From positions 3,045,395 to 3,109,394 of the forward strand of contig JAJHZJ010000252.1 in the NCBI GenBank assembly GCA_023548195.1: DNA of 64,000 nt, given 5' to 3'. The first letter of the stretch is position 1. Every line of letters begins with the position of its first letter. Positions 44,530-54,339 of this stretch are shown one piece after another. The translations under genes and the position numbers were made by a program. Source of the stretch: Bettongia penicillata ogilbyi. Taxonomy: Eukaryota; Chordata; Mammalia; Diprotodontia; Potoroidae. Below the pieces are notes generated by a model. It was given only the letters and a program-made list of their open reading frames with translations, was not told the DNA's origin and searched no databases.

Positions 44530-44860
44530 GGAACCATTAAGCATGATGTCATCTCTGTATGTCAAATGACTAATAAGATGTTTTGATTTGCTTCTCTCTT
44601 TAATCTGGAAGCCATGTTTAGTTCCATTTAGCAGAAAATCATGGATTTAAAGACAGGAAGAACCATAATGGGCTTTCTCATTTCATATTACTTTTCTTAA
44701 TAGTATCATGCTGATGACATGCTTTAAATAGAGGATGCTTTTCTACATAGACAACAAGTATTTTAGTGATCTCACTCTACTTGGATCAGTTTTATATATT
44801 TGTAGTGTGTGAATAAGCCATGAGTGAGAAACTGAATCAAAGGTTTTGCCATAATTTATA
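44530..44860 (-). pseudogene. Dong/R4 reverse transcriptase core remnant
   Basis: Contains the domain A equivalent (FDSVSHSWL at 44,859-44,818 with flanks) and the YRDD box (44,548-44,559). In the family the box is typically YMDD. Both catalytic aspartates of the box survive, but the methionine is replaced by arginine. Stops and frameshifts separate the segments. Confidence 0.78.
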
Positions 44861-45154
44861 AAGCCATTGTTAAGTCAGTCTTTTGAGAGATGTGTTCAAC
44901 AATGACTGAATCCTTAACAATTTAATCTTTATACCTCAGGCATTTTTTTGCAAATTCTTTTTTGTTACTCAGTCAATATACTGTTTACTTGTGTTTATAA
45001 ATTTTTCTTTGTAGTGCAAGCTGTGCACTCTTTTTATAAAATCCATAGACATATTCTTGGTCTAATATTAGAGGGATCACTCATGTTCTCATCTTTGGAT
45101 AGCAGCTATGTGATCACTTCTATTAAGAAAATGGGATCAGGCTTGTATGTGAGA

Positions 45155-46015
45155 AGATGGTAAAGTATTTTGCTAGTGTAGCCTTATTTATCCAGGAAGT
45201 TAGACTACAGCTGAGATATATGTCTGTAGGACAGGAGAGAAGTCATCAATGTATTCTAATCTAAGAACTACTGCAACTGTGATTATTCTGAGAAAAGACA
45301 GTCCACCAAGTAAGTCTTCCCCGGTCTTGAAGGAGGAAAGAACTGAAATATCAAAAGAAGTGAGAGGCGTCATGTTCCACTCTTAAGCATTTGAGTCAAT
45401 AATCTTGGATCTTATTTCATCCCTAGTTTTTCAAAGAAATTGATTTCAGTCACCTCCCTTAATATAATTGTTGTGTACAAGCTTTCTGTTCCTTGTTTGA
45501 TGTAACGTGTGTTTCTGTTGTGTTGTCCTTCTTCAGACCATAAAGAGGAACAGAAATTTTCCACATCTTCCTTCTTTGAGGTGGAGGAGGTGGTGGGGGT
45601 TCTTTCCTCTAATTTCTTTGCTTCTCAAGCTGACATAGTAAAGGCTTTGTTTGATGTCAAATTCTTTATGTTGTTTTTCGTGTTGTTTTGACTTCAGGTA
45701 GCCCTTGGCTTTTTGACTTCACCTCGAGTTATTATTATCTCATTTCCCCCGCTTTTTATGAAATGATGGTAATAATGCCAAGTTTTAATTACTCCACGTA
45801 TTTTGCCTGACTTTGACAAGAGCTGCTGAAAGGTGAAGTGAAAGGGCACACAGGATATGGTTTGCCTACTTCTAAGTTCTTGCCTAGGGTCAGTCCAATC
45901 TGTTTCTCCTTCTCCCTACCCTTTAACTATCTAGGATTTTTGTCTCTTCCTCTGGTCTCTGACAAACTTTCTTTTAAATTCTGACATTCCTTCGGCATAT
46001 GGACTTTGATCACAA
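45155..46015. other. unassigned sequence; may hold the upstream part of the R4 element
   Basis: No firm annotation. The R4-like reading may continue upstream to about 45,330, but only scattered residues fit. Confidence 0.3.
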
Positions 46016-46019
46016 GGTT

Positions 46020-46195
46020 TAGGTCTGGAAGGGATCTGACAAATGACTTAATCTGACCCTTTCATTTAACAGATGAGAAAACTAAGTCCCTGATAAGTGA
46101 CTTGCCTAAAGTCACACAGGTAACAGTAGCAGAGGCAAGATTTAAACCAGGTCCTTTGATCACAAATTCAGTTTTCTTTCTACTGCAAAACCCAA
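46020..46195 (-). repeat. MIR-like SINE
   Basis: Antisense MIR: TTAACAGATGAGAAAACTAA, AGTGACTTGCCTAAAGTCAC, then a diverged reversed head (CAAATTCAGTTTTCTTTCTA). Confidence 0.8.
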
Positions 46196-46553
46196 CTTTG
46201 TAGTTGCCTTTTAAGCTCCTTCCCTTGGGAAGTTTTGGCTGCTCCCACCCCACAAGATTACCGCGGACTTCTCAAATGCTGTTCTGAGTCCCTTCTGTGT
46301 CCTTGCTGACCTTGTCACTGCTGTGAAGCCACCATGTTTTTTGTTACTTACAAATTTCTCTAGGATTTCCCCCCTCCTGAATCTTTCAGCTACCTGTTCC
46401 ATTTCTTAGTGTAGTTTAGTTCTCCCCAAACTAAATTGGGCCACAGAACACTTTGGGAATTTGATATTATCAATGGATGCTAGAAAGAAGATGCATAACT
46501 GGGGCTGTGTGATGACTGAGCCATGAATGAACTATGATGATTTTCTGTGGGAT

Positions 46554-46555
46554 TT

Positions 46556-46640
<85 letters not shown>

Positions 46641-46735
46641 AGAGGAAGAGGGAGAGGGAGAGGGAAGGAAGAGGGAGGGAGGGAGGGAGAGAGAGAAGGA
46701 GAGAGACAGATAGAGAGAGAATGAGAATGAGAATG
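46554..46735. repeat. compound (TG)n(GA)n tract with purine-rich tail
   Basis: (TG)13 at 46,554-46,580 runs into (AG)28 at 46,581-46,636, then an imperfect purine tract to about 46,735. Homopurine mirror-like tracts of this kind can form triplex (H-DNA). Translations such as ERERERER are artefacts. Confidence 0.95.
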
Positions 46736-46739
46736 AGAA

Positions 46740-47305
46740 TTTGTGTGTTAGTGTTGGAGGATAGGTCTTGTATACAGATATTAAACTAGCGTATGTGAGA
46801 AATTTTGGGAACAAATGGCCAGATAATGATATAAGAGGGACAGCAGCTCAGTGGCAGTTGCCTGATATGCCTTCTCATTTCCCTCTATATTGTGTTGTAT
46901 GTAGCATCTGGTTGTCACAGCCAGTGTGTCCATTTCCTGTTGTCTATGTATGGATTTATAGTTGGGCTCTATATTGCTCCTGAGCCGAGAAATCAGAGCA
47001 ATGAGGATATGAGTCAACCTGAAGATGTATATTTGACCCTCAGCAACTGAGCTCAATATCTCTTCCTCTGAGAGAGAAAGGGTACTCAAGGATAAACATT
47101 GAGATAGGACTTTGAAACTTACTGACAGATGGGTTGGTCTGTTTTATTTTAAGGGTCCTTTGTCATAAGAGAGGATTCTGTTGTGATTGAGAAATTACAA
47201 TGATGTGAAAAAATTATATCACCATTAAAACTTAAAAAATCAAATATATTGACATAATCCCTAAATGATGTTCTAAGGCTAACAGAAAAAAAGAATGATG
47301 ATGTG
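46740..47305. other. unassigned sequence, no gene seen
   Basis: Nothing recognised; the 102-residue minus frame at 46,781-47,089 shows no domain. Confidence 0.4.
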
Positions 47306-47309
47306 AGAG

Positions 47310-47428
47310 GTAGTGCTGCCTAGTGGATAGATATCTAGCCTTAGAGTCAAGAAGAGTTGGGTTCCAGTCCTTCCTCCATCATTGACTATGTGAACCTAGT
47401 TAGGTCACTTAATCTCAACCTGCAGAAC
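47310..47428 (+). repeat. tRNA-derived SINE/MIR 5' part
   Basis: Sense head: GCTGCCTAGTGGATAGATAT, CTTAGAGTCAAGAAGAGTTG, GGTTCCAGTCC (diverged B-box), then TATGTGAACCTAGTTAGGTC. Confidence 0.75.
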
Positions 47429-47434
47429 AGTTAT

Positions 47435-49815
47435 AGATCTGGTTTCCTAGAGGGTATTTCTTCACTCCCAGTGCCCTGCCCTAATGAAATCATAGGTCTG
47501 GATGGGTTTTAAGAAAAAGAAAGGAGTATTTTGTAGAATTATAGAAGAAATGAAGTTTATTTTCATGTAGAATGAGTGCCATATAGAGTGAGAATTTTGA
47601 TGCATAATTTAATGCTCAATATTTTAAAGGAAAAATCTGTAGTTTTTCATGGATGCACTACCTTCACATTACTCAATTGTGTTCTATTTACATAGAACTG
47701 CTGGGTTCTCCAGAACACGGTTGGGGAAATGCTCACCTGGCCCATCCTCAGGGAGCCATATTAGGCCCCCACTGCTGTCAAAGGCTTGACAGGGAGCCTG
47801 CCACCATTTCCAGAGAATGAATGTTTCCATAGCACTCCTGCTTTATGTAGGTATCATGACTTCCCTTTCCCATCTGTCTCCTCCATGCCTGGACTGCTCA
47901 TCACTGCTCCTACCTGATTATCCTCCTTCACTTCCTTTCCACTTCCATTCCCTGGCTCGAATAGCACCTTGACATGTCCTGAAGACCCTTGCACAAACCT
48001 GTGTGCTCTCAGAAGAGACAGCTGGGCTGGCTTCCATTTCAGTCAGTCCCCACATCTCAGCTCATTTGTGGGTCTTGGATATAAAAGTTATTTGGCACAA
48101 GCCAGCTACAGATTATGCTTTAACTAGCCTAGCATTCACAGCATTGTGCAACCTGCTTCAGGCCTCCAGCAGACACATTTGCAGTTCTTAAAGGGTGTTC
48201 CTCCCCCTCCTCAAATGTTTTAAAGGCACATTGGAGCAAACCACAGCATACATGGTTTTAAAACAAAGTGAGACTGTGGTTTCTTCTTAACTCTTCTTCC
48301 TGTGCCAGGGAGCAGTTTGTGTAGCAAACTGGACTTTCTGTCCAGGATGTGGGCAAAAGACCCACTTTATTGGCTTGCAGTGAGCAGCTTTGCAAACTGT
48401 CTCGATGGTGAAGGGATGCTGCACATAGGGTTAATAGCTTGTTGAAATTCAAGAGATGAGCTCTGTGACATACCCTCCATAGATATGTTATCCTTTAATT
48501 TTTTTATGCATGGCATCTCTCCTTTCTTATTCACAAACTGCTGTTGGCATAAGGTAATTAGAAGTCACTAAAGGGGAAAGTGTATTCTCCACGGGACTGA
48601 GATTATCCTGGGTGGGTCTGCTGATAAGCCCGATCTGGACCATGTTTAGAGATGTTCCTCTATAGGAAGTCAGGGAAAACTCACATTTTAAAAATCCAGG
48701 ACCCAAGTTACCATTGAAAAGTAATGGTTCATTTTCATTTTTGCTTCCTTTCTTATGCGATTCATTGTCATTACAGAAGAGCACCTTTTGAGGTTCATCT
48801 TCTTTGGCTTAATCATTCATAGATGTATACTTGAGGTATTTTCTAACTCAAAAGAAAACAAAACAAAAAGCCTTCCAAAGACTGCTCCATTGGGCAGTGA
48901 TTTTCCTGTTATTCAGCTCAGTGTCACCTGAGAGGACAGCAGCTGTTTGAAAATTTGAATGCTTTCCTTGCCTAAAATGCTACCATTTGCAAACATTTGT
49001 GAACACAAGGGATAATGATGCACCTAAATCTGTGGAGAATTGCATAGGACACTATGTTTCCCATCTGTCAGGAGGCTCTGATTTCACAAAGAATTCTCTT
49101 CCTCATCATTCAGGGTCATAATCCACCCATCTCAGGTTCTTAGCATTGAAAAATGTTTAAGTTGAGTACACTAGTATGAAAGTGAAGAAATTAGGGTCCA
49201 GATAAAAGCAGGGTTGGAAAATTCTACCCTGATAGACTTATCACATATTCTTTTGAGTTTAGGCTTGTTGCAAACTGTCATGCATCTGTGATGTCCCTTG
49301 CCCTATACCTAGTGATATTCTGGCAAATATTTAACAACCAGCTCTCTGAAAAAAAATTCAAGGTACATTTTCATGAGGATTATGAACATTTTCTCCATCA
49401 CTTTCTTAAGTTTAAACAATCAACAAACAGTAAATCAAACTCTAACTTGTAACATTGACTAATTCCTGAGGTGTAAATGCTCATGCTAAAAACGTAATGG
49501 TCAGCTGTCATGAACTGTTTTGAGCTGGTTCTATACACCCTTGCCTTTATTCATGTCCCACTTTTTTGTCTAACTTGAAATTGTAGTTTCATAGTGTATC
49601 ACTCCCCTCTAGGCTTATTTTTCTCAATCTTTCCTTGCATTGACTGGATGTTACACCTGAGAATGGCAGTTTCTCTCCTCTGAATTTTAGGGTAACCCAG
49701 AGGACTTATGGAATATCTGATGTTATTGATCAGAAGTCTTCTATCTGATGTACTCCCCATTGATTATAAATTAGCTGGTCAGAGTTAATGAGCTTTGTAG
49801 AAAGGGGTACTTATA
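47435..49815. other. 2.4-kb repeat-poor stretch
   Basis: The longest stretch in which I recognise no transposon text. It has ordinary composition, no long open frame and no clear splice-flanked coding segment. It is a reasonable place to look for conserved non-coding elements. Confidence 0.45.
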
Positions 49816-50502
49816 GGAATAATATAATAAAAATAATTTGCAGTACCAGATCTTAAACTATATTATAAGGTGGTAATTATCAAAACTATCTGGTACTGGC
49901 TAAGAAATAGGTAGATTAATGCAATAGGGTAGATATACAATTTATAGAACACATAAACACAATAATCATGTATTTGGCAAGTGTGAAAATAAGATTAAGG
50001 GATAAGAATTCATTATTTGTTAAAAATTGATAGGAAAACTGGAAAGTAGTATGGTAGAAATTGGGTATAGACCAGTATCTTACACCATTTACCAAAATAG
50101 GGTCAAAATGGATACATGACCTGGATATAAAGTGAGATTTTACAAGAAAATTAGAACATGGAACATATTACTTATCAGATTTATGTATAGGTGAACAATT
50201 TATGATTAAACAAGAGATCGAGAGCAAAGTTAGGTATAAAATGGATCATTTTGATTACATTAAATTAAAAAATTTTTGTCCAAATAAAACAAATGTTGTC
50301 AAGATCAGAAGGAAAGCAGAAAAATGGGGAAAAAATTATAGTTTATCAGATAAAGGCCTCATATCTAAAATATATAAAAGACTTTATTAAATCTATAAGA
50401 GTATGAGTCATTCCCCAATTGATAAATTCTCAAAGGCATGAATAGGCATTTTTCTGAAGAAGAAACCAAAATTATTTATGGTCATATGAAAAAATTCTCT
50501 GT

Positions 50503-50640
50503 CAGGGGTGGGGAACCTTCACAGAACAAAACTTCTTAATAAAAGGATTTGGTCTATAAAACTTGGACTCAGTCAAAAGGCTACACCCAAAGACCTAGAA
50601 AGCCACATGTGGTCTTGAAGCTGCAGGTTCCCCACCCCTG
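50503..50640. mobile_element. hAT-type MITE
   Basis: A 138-bp element with inverted termini CAGGGGTGGGGAACCT and AGGTTCCCCACCCCTG (16/16 match when reverse-complemented). Inside it has AATAAAAGGATTTGGTCTA, AAAACTTGGACTCAGTCAAA and CACATGTGGTCTTGAAG. It has no coding capacity. The expected 8-bp target duplication is not visible. Confidence 0.85.
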
Positions 50641-51494
50641 CCTAAATCATTATTTTTTTTTAATATAATATAATGTAAATTTATTTATTTAACTTTTTAC
50701 ATTCATTTTCACAAAATTTTGGGTTCCAAATTTTCTCCCCATTTGTCCCCTCCCCCCCACTCCAATACAACAAGCATTCTAATTTTCCCTATCTCCAATC
50801 TGCCCTCTCTTCTATCATCCCTCCCTTCTCTTGTCCCCATCTTCTCTTTTGTACTGAGGGCCAGATGACTTTCTATTCCCCATTAACTGTATTTCTTGTT
50901 TCCTAGTAGCAACAGCAATACTAAACAGTTGTTCCTAAAACTTTGAGTTCCAAATTCTCCCCATCCCCCCTCCCCACCCATTCCCTTTGGGAAGGCAGGC
51001 AATTCAATATAGGCCATATCTGTATAGTTTTGCAAATTACTTCGATAACAGTCGTGTTGTGTAAGACTAACTGTATTTCCCTCCATCCTATCTTGCCCCC
51101 CATTGTTTCTATTCTGTCTTTTGATCCTGTCCCTCCCTGAGTGTTGACTTCAAATTGCTCCCTCCTCCCATTGCCCTCCCTTCCATCATCCCCCCCACCC
51201 TGCTTATCTCCTTCTCCCCCACTTTCCTGTATTGTAAGATAGGTTTTCATACCAAAATGAGTGTGCTTTTTACTCCTTCCTTTAGTTGAATGTGATGAGG
51301 GAAAACTTCATGTTTTTTTCTCAGCTCTCCTCTTTTTCCCTCCACTAAAAAGTCTGCTTGCCTCTTCTATGAGAGATAATTTACCCCATTCCATTTCACC
51401 CTCTCTCCTCCCACTGCATTTCTCTCTCACCATTTACCTTAATTTCTTTTAAGATATGATGCCATCCTATTCAGTTCACTCTGTGCTCTCTGTC

Positions 51495-51542
51495 TCTGTA
51501 TGTGCATGCATGTGTGTATGTGTGTGTGAGCATGCCTGTACA

Positions 51543-51578
<36 letters not shown>
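51495..51578. repeat. (TG)n microsatellite
   Basis: Imperfect then perfect TG units in the HAL1 copy C 3' UTR, at the position of the (TA)26 in copy A. Confidence 0.95.
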
Positions 51579-51581
<3 letters not shown>

Positions 51582-51716
51582 TCCCACCAACTACACAGAT
51601 ACTGAAAAGTTTTAAGAGTTACAAATATTGTTTTTCCATGTAGGAATGTAAACAGTTCACCTTTGGTAAGTCCCTTATATGACTTCACTTTGCTGTTTAC
51701 TTTTTCATGCTTCTTC

Positions 51717-52815
51717 TCATTCTTGTGTTTGAAAGTCAAATTTTCTTTTCAGCTCTGGTCTTTCCATCAAGAATGCTTGAAAGTCCTCTGTTTCATTGAA
51801 AGACCATATTTTCCCCTGAAGTATTATACTCAGTTTTGCTGGGTAGGTGATTCTTGGTTTGAGTCCTAGTTCCTTTGACTTCTGGAATATCCTATTCCAC
51901 GCCCTTCGATCCCTTAATGTAGAAGCTGCTAGATCTTGTGTTATCCTGATTGTATTTCTAAAATACTGGACTTGTTTCTTTCTAGCTGCTTGCAATATTT
52001 TCTCCTTGACCTGGGAATTCTGGAATTTGGCCACAATGTTCCTAGGAGTTTTTCTTTTTGGATCTCTTTCAGGTGGTGATCAATGGAATCCTTCAATACT
52101 TATTTTGCCCTCTGGTTCTAGAATCTCAAGGCAGTTTTCCTTGATAATTTCATGGAAGATGATGTCTAGGTTCTTTTTTTGATCATGGCTTTCAGGTAGT
52201 CCCATAATTTTTAAATTGTCTCTCCTGGATCTATTTTCTAGGTCAGTTGGTTTTCCAATGAGATATTTCACATTCTCTTCTATTTTTCATTCTTTTGATT
52301 TTGTTTTATGATTTCTTGGTTTCTCATAAAGTCATTAGCCTCCATCTGTTCCATTCTAATTTTGAGAGAACTCTTTTCTTCAGTGAGCTTTTGAACCTCT
52401 TTTTCCATTTGGCTAATTCTGCTTTTGAAAGCATTCTTCTCCTCATTGGCTTTTTGAACCTCTTTTGCCAGTTGAGTGAGCCTATTTTTCAAGGTGTTAT
52501 TTTCTTCAGCATTTTTTTTGGGTCTCCTTTACTAAGGTATTGACCCGTTTTTCATGCTTTTCTTGCATCTCTCTTATTTCTCTTCCCAGTTTTTCCTCCA
52601 CCTGTCTAACTTGATTTTCAAAATCCTTTTTGAGCTCTTCCATGTCCTGAGCCCACCAGACATCCACCTCGGATGTCTTGGATACAGAGACCCCAACCTC
52701 CACATCTTTCCCTGAGTAAGCATTGTTCCTCATCATCAGAAATGAAAGGCGGGAACATCTGTTCCCCAAGAAAGTAGCTTTCTATGGTCTTATTTTTCTT
52801 CCCTTTTCTGGGCAT
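51717..52815 (-). pseudogene. HAL1/L1 ORF1p remnant, copy C
   Basis: Starts MPRKGKKNKTIESYFLGEQ. After a frameshift near 52,745 it runs through MEELKKDFENQVRQVEEKLG, then the coiled coil (52,492-52,280) with the RhxxhE trimerisation motifs RISQME and RMEQME. The RRM-like domain follows (KYLIGKPTDLENRSRRDNLK, near 52,270). A TGA lies at 52,080-52,082. The C-terminal domain runs from 52,034 to 51,717 (NTIRITQDLAASTL, then SFNETEDFQAFL) and ends at the family stop after FQTQE. The pieces are long and only a few breaks separate them. Length and order fit L1 ORF1p. Confidence 0.87.
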
Positions 52816-52829
52816 TTTCACAACCAGTT

Positions 52830-53490
52830 ACTTGACTTCTGAGATTCCTGTCCACCCCCGCCTAGATCTGCCCAGCTAGTGCTTGGGTCTGAGATTCAAA
52901 TGCTGCTCCACAGCCTCAGGGCTTTCAGTGGCTGCTATTCAATGCGAGCTTAAGTTCTGGTGCTCAGGTAGGGGCAGGGCCGCCTCCCAGGCTGAGTTCC
53001 CTCAGGGGGTTTATGTGGAGATCTTCAGTAATGGAGCGGAGCTCCTGTCTGCTCCAGAAGCCCAGGTCTGCCGCTGCCTCTGCCACTGCCTCTGCTGCTG
53101 CCTCCTGAGGGGGCCTGAGTTATGGAGTCACCTCTCTCCCCTCTCGGCCAGCCCAGATGTCTCTCTCTCTGACCTATAGCTCCTGTGGGTGGAGGGACTT
53201 TCATGGCCGCCGGAGATTCCGTCCTTGAAGCCTGCTTGGATGTGCTCCTTTCAGGCTGCTCAGCCAGGACAGCGTAAGGGTGGGCTCCACTGTCCGGTGC
53301 ACGACGGACCCCTGGGGATGGCTTTCCAGGGCTCTCTGGAATGGAAATCTCCTCCCCTGCATTTCTGCATGGCTTGCACTGCTCCAGAATTTGTGGGGAG
53401 TTCTTTTTACAGAAAATTTATGGGCTGTGGGGTTTGGAGCTAGCACACCGTGAGTCTTTCTACTCCACCATCTTGGCTCCTCCCCCTCTG
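52830..53490 (-). promoter_or_regulatory. HAL1 5' region with L1-type start and YY1-like site
   Basis: Likely 5' UTR and former promoter of copy C. On the minus strand the element begins GGGGAGGAGCCAAGATGG. The plus strand carries CCATCTTGG at 53,468-53,476, close to the YY1 site near the start of human L1 5' UTRs. The stretch is the most CpG-rich in the window (for example GCCGCCGG near 53,206). A function is inferred from L1 analogy only. Confidence 0.55.
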
Positions 53491-54339
53491 AATTATTATT
53501 GATTAGAGATATGCAAGCTAAAACAACTTTAAGGTATCACTTTACACCTACAAGATTGACTAAAATGATAGAAGGGGAAAGTGACAAATATTTGAAGACA
53601 ATATGGACAAACTGAGTGACTAATTCATTGTTGGTAGAATTGCAAACTGATCCACTGATTTCGGAGAGCAATCTGAATTACGTCCAAAATTACTTACCCT
53701 TTGACCCAACCACACCACTACTTAGTCTATTTCTGAAGATAATTAGGGAAAAAGGAAAAGAACCTATATGTTCCAACATGTTTATAGTGGCTCTTTTTGT
53801 GGTGGCAAAGAACTGGAAATTGCAGGGATGCCCATTAACTGGGGAATGGCTGAACAAGTTGGGATTGTGATGAAATATTACTGTTCTATAAGAAATGATG
53901 AACTCAATGATTTTAGAAAAAACATGGAAAGATCTGCATGAAATAACAAAGAAGAAAATGACAAGAATCAAGAGAACATTGCATAGAGTAACAGCAATAT
54001 TATTTTAAGAATAACAGAATAAGTTATTTTGTCTGTTATAAATACCCAAATTAACTATAAAGGACATGTGAAGAAAGGTGCTATCTGCATCCAGAGAAGG
54101 AATTAATAATAGAAGGAAGTATAGAATAATTTTATATATATATTTGTGTCTAATAGTAGTCATCTCTAAGGTGAGAGGTGGGAAGAAAAAAAGAAATTTA
54201 CATGATAATTGTGTTGTGTATTTGAAAGGAATAGTAAATGGTACATAGTAGATTTACAATTTCATATGTAATTATCTTTTTATTGTATTGTGTTATGAAA
54301 ATGACTTTTTTATTCCATAAATTAAAAATTAGAAAAAGA

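Larger units (their letters stand above)
43440..45150 (-). mobile_element. Dong/R4-type LINE remnant
   Basis: Minus-strand fragment of about 1.7 kb of a site-specific-type LINE with a restriction-enzyme-like endonuclease (R4/Dong clade). Going down from 45,100 the text keeps the family order. LSKDENMSDPSNIRPRICL lies near 45,100-45,045 (family: PSNYRPITCL). INYGKTFDSVSHSWLIHTLQ lies near 44,859-44,800 (RT domain A). TKHGFQIK lies near 44,620. LTYRDDIMLNGS near 44,565-44,530 is the RT active-site box, where the family has YMDD. SNDIKILTGTGKCEIL follows. Then come a W.SYEVLFIETE segment and the CCHC/endonuclease-linked region at 43,762-43,544. The breaks make it inactive. Orthologous clades are known from insects, nematodes, fish and reptiles, and are uncommon in mammals. 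Confidence 0.8.
50655..53490 (-). mobile_element. HAL1-like half-L1 retrotransposon, full length, copy C
   Basis: Antisense element of 2.84 kb inside the old L1, with a 10-bp target duplication with one mismatch (AATCATTATT at 50,645-50,654; AATTATTATT at 53,491-53,500). On the minus strand its order is an L1-type 5' end (GGGGAGGAGCCAAGATGG) and a GC-rich 5' region retaining CpGs (to about 52,830), the ORF1 remnant (52,815-51,717), a (TG)n tract (51,495-51,578), and the two-module 3' UTR ending in the T-run at 50,655. ORF2 is absent. Retained CpGs and longer open pieces suggest it is the youngest of the three copies. Confidence 0.88.
49825..54330 (+). mobile_element. old L1 LINE, sense, host of two later insertions
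   Basis: Part 1 (49,825-50,502) has TTATAAGGTGGTAATTATCA, then ATCTGGTACTGGCTAAGAAA and the ORF2 C-terminal approach, with a short open piece at 50,202-50,390. Part 2 (53,501-54,330) continues with GATTAGAGATATGCAAGC, a CTGATCCACTGATTTCGGAG segment, FIVALFVVAKNWKLQGCP and TGEWLNKLG, then a 3' UTR and A-rich end. Between them lie a hAT MITE (50,503-50,640) and HAL1 copy C (50,655-53,490). The 5' truncation is inside ORF2. Confidence 0.85.

Noticed and set aside
46470..46814. Ser/Leu-rich and Glu/Arg-rich frames on both strands
   Set aside because: Artefacts of the (TG)n(AG)n compound microsatellite.
52830..53470. A possible CpG island and host gene promoter
   Set aside because: The GC- and CpG-rich stretch is the 5' region of HAL1 copy C, with L1-type start and target duplications around the element.
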